From NCBI GenBank assembly GCA_023145275.1, contig JAGLEB010000068.1:1-10844 (forward strand): a DNA stretch of 10,844 nt. The letters are read 5' to 3'. The DNA comes from Flavobacteriales bacterium (GTDB lineage Bacteria; Bacteroidota; Bacteroidia; Flavobacteriales; JADGDT01). This document shows, in pieces, positions 6,786-10,844 of this stretch; position 1 is the first letter of the stretch; the number at the start of each line of letters is the position of its first letter. The position numbers and the translations under genes are program-made. A model generated the notes under the pieces. The model ran no database searches and was not told the DNA's origin. It saw nothing but the letters and a program-made list of their open reading frames with translations.

Positions 6786-7841
6786 ATGCTTCATCCTTTT
6801 ACAGATAATAAAAGCTACTTTAGAGTATATATCTTTACTTGGATATTAATCTCGCTTGTTCAAACGCTTTTGCTTTTTTATAAGTTCGGTTTTAGTGTTG
6901 ATATCTCTATTGTTGATAGTGCAGTATTTAACTTCTCATTCGCAGTAATGGGGTTGTCAATCTGGTTTATTGGGGCCTATGACGATATCAAAAATCAGTC
7001 AGTATATTTCACTGTGTTTAAGCAGATGTTTTCGGGCTTGGTTTTTATAGTTGTTTGGGTCTTACTCTCCTCTTGGCTTTTAGATTGGTTTATCTCGGAT
7101 ATGAGTTATCTTGAATTTAAATCTGAAACAATTTTTTGGAGATATATTTTGGGGAGCTTTTATTATGTTATCCTGTCTATTGTTTTCTTCTTGATTCTTA
7201 ACTATGAGAATATGAAATATGAGTTAGAGCAAAAAGCAATTTTTGAAAAAATGGCGATTCAGTCAGAGCTTAAAGCCTTGAAAACACAAGTGAATCCACA
7301 TTTTTTGTTTAATAGCTTAAACTCTATTAGTTATTTAACAATCAGCGATGGAATAAAAGCACAAGAGATGCTTGTTAAATTGTCGGAGTTTATGCGTTAT
7401 TCATTGAGAAAAGAGGATAGTCAGTTTATTAGCTTGTCAGACGAATTGAGAAACCTTCACTCATATCTCGATATTGAAAAAATACGTTTTGAAGATAAAA
7501 TCTCTTATACGCAGAATGTAGATAAAAATTTAGAACATATTAAAGTGCCACATTTAATATTACAGCCATTATTGGAGAATGCTATAAAATACGGTGTCTA
7601 TGAAAGCGATACAAGTGTTGAAATTAATCTTGAAATAAATAAAGTTGATAATTTTTTGAAGATTGTTCTGAAAAATGATGTTCAGGATGATGCACACATT
7701 CATAAAGGAGAGGGAATTGGCCTTGATAATATTAGTGGAAGATTGAATCTGCTTTACAATGCTGTAGATTTATTGAAAACCGAAATTGTAGATGCTGTAT
7801 TTATTGCAACAATTTATATCCCCTTGAGCAAAATGGAATAA
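6786..7841 (+). CDS. LytS/YehU-type membrane sensor histidine kinase
   Basis: This 351-residue membrane kinase receives a signal and phosphorylates the LytTR regulator encoded just after it. Four transmembrane helices (about 11-32, 46-65, 82-103, 117-140) form the sensor, with very short loops and no large periplasmic domain, so the signal probably comes from within the membrane or from a partner such as the LiaF-like protein. A coiled linker (141-165) leads to the His_kinase domain of the LytS class. The phospho-accepting His172 is in QVNPHFLFNSLN. The ATP-binding region has the N box PLLENAIKYG (261-270, Asn265) and the glycine box GEGIGLDNISGRL (308-320). Length and layout are standard for Bacteroidota members. 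No Shine-Dalgarno sequence is seen. The start MLHPF is chosen because it directly precedes the first helix. Its stop is separated by 2 bases from the regulator start, a sign of coupled expression. Confidence 0.94.
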   Translation: MLHPFTDNKSYFRVYIFTWILISLVQTLLLFYKFGFSVDISIVDSAVFNFSFAVMGLSIWFIGAYDDIKNQSVYFTVFKQMFSGLVFIVVWVLLSSWLLDWFISDMSYLEFKSETIFWRYILGSFYYVILSIVFFLILNYENMKYELEQKAIFEKMAIQSELKALKTQVNPHFLFNSLNSISYLTISDGIKAQEMLVKLSEFMRYSLRKEDSQFISLSDELRNLHSYLDIEKIRFEDKISYTQNVDKNLEHIKVPHLILQPLLENAIKYGVYESDTSVEINLEINKVDNFLKIVLKNDVQDDAHIHKGEGIGLDNISGRLNLLYNAVDLLKTEIVDAVFIATIYIPLSKME

Positions 7842-7843
7842 TT

Positions 7844-8569
7844 ATGAAAAAACTTTCTTGTATTATTATTGATGACGAGAATCCTGCTAGAGGTCTTGTT
7901 AAAGCATTTTTGTCTAAAAAAGGAGGCTTGGAGTTAGTTGCCGAGGCAAATAATGGTTTTGATGCTGTAAAGCTAATTGATGATCTTAAACCAGAATTAG
8001 TTTTTCTAGATATTCAAATGCCAAAACTCAATGGCTTTGAGGTGTTAGAACTGATAAAACATAAGCCTAAAGTTATTTTCACCACAGCCTATGATAATTA
8101 TGCTATAAAAGCCTTTGAAGAAAATGCTGTTGATTACTTATTGAAACCTTTTTCCTTCGATAGGTTCTCCAAGGCGATAGATAGAGTAGTTGTAGATGAC
8201 AATAACTCTGTGTTAGACGATAATCATATTGATGTATTTAAAAGTATTTCTCGAATAGTTGTAAAAGAAGGTAGTTCTATTCAAGTAATTCAAAATTCTG
8301 ATATTAACTATATTCAATCAAATGATGATTATGTAATAATCAATTCAAAAAAGGGGGAGTACGTAAAAAATAAGACCATGAACTATTTTGAGGAAGTCTT
8401 GCCAAGTGCAATGTTTTTGCGTATTCATCGTTCAATAATAATAAATATTTACGAGATAAAAAGCCTAATACATATTGCTAAAGAAAACTACGAGATTGAA
8501 TTGATTGATGGCAGTAGACACAGAATTAGTAAAAGCAATATTAAACGAGTTAAAGAACTTATTAGCTAG
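7844..8569 (+). CDS. LytTR-family response regulator
   Basis: This 241-residue cytoplasmic transcription regulator is the partner of the preceding kinase. The receiver domain (about 4-115) has the acidic pair Asp10/Asp11, the phosphorylated Asp56 in LVFLDIQMP, Thr80 in the FTTAYD segment and Lys101 in LLKPF, so all catalytic positions are present. The C-terminal LytTR DNA-binding domain (about 137-239) shows the typical FLRIHRSIIINI segment (191-202) and the closing RISKSNIKRVKEL helix. LytTR proteins bind paired direct repeats. The repeated TGAC motifs upstream of the operon could be such a site and would make the operon self-regulated, but this is unproven. Its targets cannot be told from the sequence. 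No clear terminator follows in the next 200 bases. Confidence 0.95.
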   Translation: MKKLSCIIIDDENPARGLVKAFLSKKGGLELVAEANNGFDAVKLIDDLKPELVFLDIQMPKLNGFEVLELIKHKPKVIFTTAYDNYAIKAFEENAVDYLLKPFSFDRFSKAIDRVVVDDNNSVLDDNHIDVFKSISRIVVKEGSSIQVIQNSDINYIQSNDDYVIINSKKGEYVKNKTMNYFEEVLPSAMFLRIHRSIIINIYEIKSLIHIAKENYEIELIDGSRHRISKSNIKRVKELIS

Positions 8570-8783
8570 ATTTAGGTTGTTGTTATTGCTATTATCATGT
8601 GTGTTTTTAGATGGTTCTACTGTTGTTTTTTTGACGAGATATCTCCACTTTTATTGTCGGTAGATATGACGATACTTTAATGTTTTTCACTAAATTAGTG
8701 GGAGAGACATAATTGCTTCTAGCACCTGTGGACACTCGGAGGTTTGTTGAAAAAACAATTTAAATAAAGCATATATATACGCT
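8570..8783. other. Intergenic region between the LytTR regulator and MTA/SAH nucleosidase genes
   Basis: This 214-base gap has no reading frame and no clear -7 box. It holds two short perfect palindromes, GAGATATCTC (8637-8646) and CACTAAATTAGTG (8688-8700, odd centre), and the left copy of the GC-rich repeat (8722-8746). No good terminator for the regulatory operon is visible, since neither palindrome is GC-rich or followed by a T run. Confidence 0.5.
8722..8746 (+). repeat. Left copy of GC-rich repeat, inverted relative to 9562-9585
   Basis: GCAC (8722-8725), GGACACTCGGAG (8730-8741) and TTTG (8743-8746) reappear in the same order, as reverse complement, at 9582-9585, 9567-9578 and 9562-9565. 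The 12-base core is identical, with a single G/C difference before TTTG and small changes between GCAC and the core. The two copies face each other across the nucleosidase gene. The element is far more GC-rich than its surroundings. Confidence 0.75.
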
Positions 8784-9542
8784 ATGAAAAAAACGGGAAT
8801 AATGTCGGCAATGGTCGAAGAGTTAGATATTCTGCTAAAGCATTTAAAGAATAAAAAGACTCAAACAATCGGACAAAGAGAGTATTACTGTGGCGAGCTT
8901 TGGGGGCATAATGTGGTACTTGTTTTTTCGCGGTGGGGAAAAGTTGCTGCCTCGTCTACCACAACAACATTAATTACCGAATTTAAGGTCGATGAGATTA
9001 TTTTCTCTGGTGTTGCTGGTGCTTTAGATGGCGATATTAATATTGGAGATGTAATTGTTGCAGAGAATTTATTTCAGCACGATTTTGATGCTAGTCCTTT
9101 TCTTCTTCGACATGTTTTGCCGCTGATAATGAAAAAAGAAATCGCTACCAACTCAAGAATAAAGCACAAACTATTTGACGCAGGCTCTGATTTTTTTAAT
9201 AAGCAATTTAAAGAAGAAATTTCGTCAGAGTACCTTGAAGAGTTCGATATAGATAAACCAAAAATCCTAATGGGAAATATAGCTTCTGGCGATCAGTTTA
9301 TTAGAGACTCTAAAAAAAGAGATGAAATTAGGCAGAGTCTTGATAATGTTTTAGCTGTAGAAATGGAAGGGGCCGCAGTTGCTCAGGTTTGTTATGAGTT
9401 TGAAGTGCCTCTTGGGGTTATCCGTACAATCTCAGACGATGCTAATGATGAAGCAATCAAAGATTTCCCAAAATTTGTTTATAATGTAGCTAGCCAGTAT
9501 TCATTTTTTATAATTAAGAATTATCTCGGTCATAAGCATTGA
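8784..9542 (+). CDS. mtnN: 5'-methylthioadenosine/S-adenosylhomocysteine nucleosidase
   Basis: This 252-residue cytoplasmic enzyme hydrolyses the adenine-ribose bond of methylthioadenosine and S-adenosylhomocysteine, removing inhibitory by-products of S-adenosylmethionine use and feeding methionine recycling. The fold and active site match E. coli MtnN: Glu12 (GIMSAMVEE), the SGVAGALD loop (75-82), the SGDQFI loop (168-173), Met194-Glu195 in AVEMEGAA (equivalent to Met173-Glu174) and the catalytic Asp218 in RTISDD (equivalent to Asp197). It is about 20 residues longer than the E. coli enzyme (232), with extra sequence between about 105 and 158. It also reads SRWGKVAA where E. coli has SGIGKVAA. 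Both traits suggest a distinct subfamily, so preference for another nucleoside such as a futalosine derivative cannot be excluded. It stands alone between two inverted GC-rich repeats. No Shine-Dalgarno sequence is present. The family assignment is firm and the substrate probable. Confidence 0.92.
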   Translation: MKKTGIMSAMVEELDILLKHLKNKKTQTIGQREYYCGELWGHNVVLVFSRWGKVAASSTTTTLITEFKVDEIIFSGVAGALDGDINIGDVIVAENLFQHDFDASPFLLRHVLPLIMKKEIATNSRIKHKLFDAGSDFFNKQFKEEISSEYLEEFDIDKPKILMGNIASGDQFIRDSKKRDEIRQSLDNVLAVEMEGAAVAQVCYEFEVPLGVIRTISDDANDEAIKDFPKFVYNVASQYSFFIIKNYLGHKH

Positions 9543-9561
9543 GTTATAGATAATAAGCTTC

Positions 9562-9638
9562 CAAAGCTCCGAGTGTCCTCAGTGCCTCGGAGCGTTGGCT
9601 AATATAATACCACGAGGTTTTAAACGCTCGGAGCTTTG
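9562..9638. repeat. 77-base GC-rich palindromic element with alternative hairpins
   Basis: The outer arms are a perfect 12-base inverted repeat, CAAAGCTCCGAG (9562-9573) and CTCGGAGCTTTG (9627-9638). Inside, CTCGGAGC at 9586-9593 can pair with GCTCCGAG (9566-9573) across a 12-base loop, competing with the outer arm for the same bases. GAGCGTT (9590-9596) can pair with AACGCTC (9623-9629), and CCTCG (9585-9589) with CGAGG (9613-9617). The left part is also the inverted partner of the repeat at 8722-8746. It begins 20 bases after the nucleosidase stop and could act as its transcript end, though no T run follows directly. It looks like a REP-type or MITE-like intergenic element, but its copy number in the genome cannot be judged here. 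Confidence 0.7.
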
Positions 9639-9732
9639 TCACCCGAACATCAACCAACATCAGATTCATTTTTTTAACAATACTTTAAGTGTAATTTGAA
9701 AAAGCTAGCATTATTTGTCCTTCATTTTTGCA

Positions 9733-9740
9733 TATCTTTG
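9733..9740 (+). promoter_or_regulatory. Bacteroidota -7 promoter box for the threonine dehydrogenase-like gene
   Basis: TATCTTTG is an exact match to TAnnTTTG, in a TATCTTTGC context often seen in this phylum. A TTTG at 9714-9717 is only 15 bases upstream, closer than usual for a -33 element. Transcription would begin near 9745 with a leader of about 27 bases to the ATG at 9772. Its position inside the upstream open extension of the reading frame argues that the true start is 9772 and not 9715. Confidence 0.6.
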
Positions 9741-9771
9741 CGGAGTATTTACACTTTACACGTATTTAGTT

Positions 9772-10725
9772 ATGAGCGAAAGATTATTGATTATTGGTTC
9801 TTCGGGACAGATAGGAACAGAATTGGTTATGCGTCTTCGTTCCATATATGGAAACGACAACGTTATTGCAACCGATATTAAGGACGCTGCACTTGAGGTG
9901 ATGGAAAGCGGGCCATTTGAGATTCTCGATGGCACGAATAAAGATGAAGTTTATGCCTTAGTAAAAAAACACAATGTAACTCAAGTGTATTTATTGGCTG
10001 CCATGCTCTCTGCTACTGCCGAAAGACATATTGAAGCTGGATGGAGTTTGAATATGCACACTCTTTCTCATGTTTTAGATTTGGGTAGAGAGAAAATAAT
10101 TAAGAAAATATATTGGCCAAGTTCTATTGCCGTTTTCGGTCCTAATACTCCTAGGGTAATGACTCCGCAACATACCATAATGGATCCAAATACTGTTTAC
10201 GGAATATCTAAACTTTCGGGAGAAAGATGGTGCGACTATTATAGTCAGAAATTTGGAGTTGATGTGAGAAGCATACGCTATCCTGGTATAATTTCTTGGA
10301 AAGCCGATCCGGGTGGGGGAACAACTGATTATGCTGTCGAAATTTTTCACAAGGCATTGAAAGAAGGTAAGTACACAAGTTTTCTTGCTGAGAATACTGC
10401 CTTACCTATGATGTATATGCCCGATGCTTTAGACGCTACTGTTAATCTAATGGAAGCTCCAATTGATCAAATCGGAATACGCTCTTCATATAATGTTGCA
10501 GGAGTTAGTTTCACTCCAAAACAACTTGCTGAGGAGATAAAGAAACATATCCCAGATTTTAAAATAGATTACGCACCCGATTACCGTCAGCCAATAGCTG
10601 ATTCGTGGCCTCAGAGTATCGACGATTCTGTTGCTCGTGAGCAATGGGGATGGAAACATAACTACGGTTTAGAAGAGATGACAGTAGATATGCTTACAAA
10701 CCTTAGGCTTAAGTTTGGAATGTAG
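9772..10725 (+). CDS. tdh: NAD-dependent epimerase/dehydratase family protein, probable L-threonine 3-dehydrogenase
   Basis: This 317-residue cytoplasmic protein of the extended short-chain dehydrogenase family is probably the L-threonine 3-dehydrogenase of the epimerase-like type. It would oxidise threonine to 2-amino-3-ketobutyrate with NAD, which a separate CoA ligase splits to glycine and acetyl-CoA. The NAD-binding GSSGQIG is at residues 9-15, Asp35 (ATDIKD) can bind the adenosine ribose, and the catalytic set is Ser117/Ser118 (WPSS), Tyr143 and Lys147 (YGISK). The RYPGIISW segment (169-176) and the GGGTTDYA loop (181-188) fit the threonine dehydrogenase group better than sugar epimerases, and the length agrees with it. 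The frame is open upstream to 9715, but the start at 9772 puts the Rossmann fold at residue 4 and leaves the -7 box outside the gene. The gene has its own promoter and terminator; no ligase gene is visible here. The fold is certain and the substrate likely. Confidence 0.85.
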   Translation: MSERLLIIGSSGQIGTELVMRLRSIYGNDNVIATDIKDAALEVMESGPFEILDGTNKDEVYALVKKHNVTQVYLLAAMLSATAERHIEAGWSLNMHTLSHVLDLGREKIIKKIYWPSSIAVFGPNTPRVMTPQHTIMDPNTVYGISKLSGERWCDYYSQKFGVDVRSIRYPGIISWKADPGGGTTDYAVEIFHKALKEGKYTSFLAENTALPMMYMPDALDATVNLMEAPIDQIGIRSSYNVAGVSFTPKQLAEEIKKHIPDFKIDYAPDYRQPIADSWPQSIDDSVAREQWGWKHNYGLEEMTVDMLTNLRLKFGM

Positions 10726-10749
10726 AGTTTAAAGATTATTTTTTATATG

Positions 10750-10782
10750 AGAGGCTTTCCTTCAAGGAGAGCCTCTTTTTTT
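10750..10782 (+). terminator. Intrinsic terminator of the threonine dehydrogenase-like gene
   Basis: AGAGGCTTTCC (10750-10760) pairs with GGAGAGCCTCT (10766-10776) through an 11-pair stem with one T-G wobble and a 5-base loop. It is followed directly by a run of T to 10782. It lies 25 bases after the stop codon. Confidence 0.88.
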
Positions 10783-10826
10783 GATTAGTAGAAAGGTTTT
10801 ATATAAGGATGTATCTGGTTTAACCT

Positions 10827-10839
10827 GCCCTTTCAGGGC
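10827..10839. repeat. GC-rich palindrome at the window edge
   Basis: GCCCTTTCAGGGC forms a 5-pair stem with a 3-base loop in otherwise AT-rich DNA, 5 bases before the window ends. No T run follows within the window. It may be the edge of a dispersed repeat or a structured leader, but the context is cut off. Confidence 0.4.
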
Positions 10840-10844
10840 GCTAT

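Noticed and set aside
8744..8758. TTGTT/AACAA hairpin in the leader of the nucleosidase gene as a riboswitch stem
   Set aside because: Five weak pairs in AT-rich sequence; no match to a known SAH or SAM riboswitch core that I can recognise.
8722..9638. Interpreting the inverted repeats as terminal repeats of an insertion sequence
   Set aside because: The enclosed gene is a housekeeping nucleosidase, there is no transposase, and no target-site duplication can be seen at the outer edges.
9715..9771. Upstream extension of the threonine dehydrogenase-like reading frame (19 more codons)
   Set aside because: It contains the -7 box TATCTTTG, and the Rossmann fold begins properly only from the ATG at 9772.

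Overview
The window looks like chromosomal DNA from an AT-rich member of the Bacteroidota. Genes start without Shine-Dalgarno sequences, and several are preceded by the Bacteroidota-type -7 box TAnnTTTG. Exported proteins carry typical Bacteroidota signal or lipoprotein peptides, and the gene families (M13 PepO-like lipoprotein, ~900-residue S9 peptidase, LytS/LytTR pair, short-chain threonine dehydrogenase) fit that phylum. I cannot settle the order (Flavobacteriales versus Marinilabiliales/Bacteroidales) from sequence alone. There are nine protein-coding genes and no rRNA, tRNA, CRISPR array or complete insertion sequence.

Left part (1-5844, minus strand). After a bidirectional terminator (4-34) come two large exported peptidases: an M13 zinc metallopeptidase lipoprotein (58-2121) and an S9 serine peptidase with an N-terminal propeller-like region (2227-4962). 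Upstream of them lie a small secreted NTF2/SnoaL-like protein (5077-5532, start trimmed from a longer reading frame) and a 70-residue lipoprotein with 11-residue LEA-like repeats (5632-5844), which has its own strong terminator at 5575-5611. They look like separate transcription units devoted to the cell envelope and peptide degradation.

Middle (5845-8569, plus strand). A divergent 211-base gap carries a promoter lying almost against the first start codon of a three-gene operon. The operon encodes a four-helix membrane protein of LiaF type with five FGG repeats, a LytS/YehU-type sensor kinase, and a LytTR response regulator that starts 2 bases after the kinase stop. This is the main regulatory module of the window and plausibly senses the state of the envelope.

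Right part (8570-10844, plus strand). A 252-residue MTA/SAH nucleosidase (8784-9542) clears by-products of S-adenosylmethionine use. It is bracketed by oppositely oriented copies of a GC-rich repeat. The downstream copy sits in a 77-base palindromic element that can form alternative hairpins. Next is a short-chain-type L-threonine 3-dehydrogenase (9772-10725) with a clear -7 box and a strong terminator. The window ends in a small GC-rich palindrome whose context is cut off.

I see no obvious new defence or mobile system. The most interesting items are the repeat pair around the nucleosidase, the LiaF/LytS/LytTR combination with its near-leaderless start, and the LEA-like lipoprotein.
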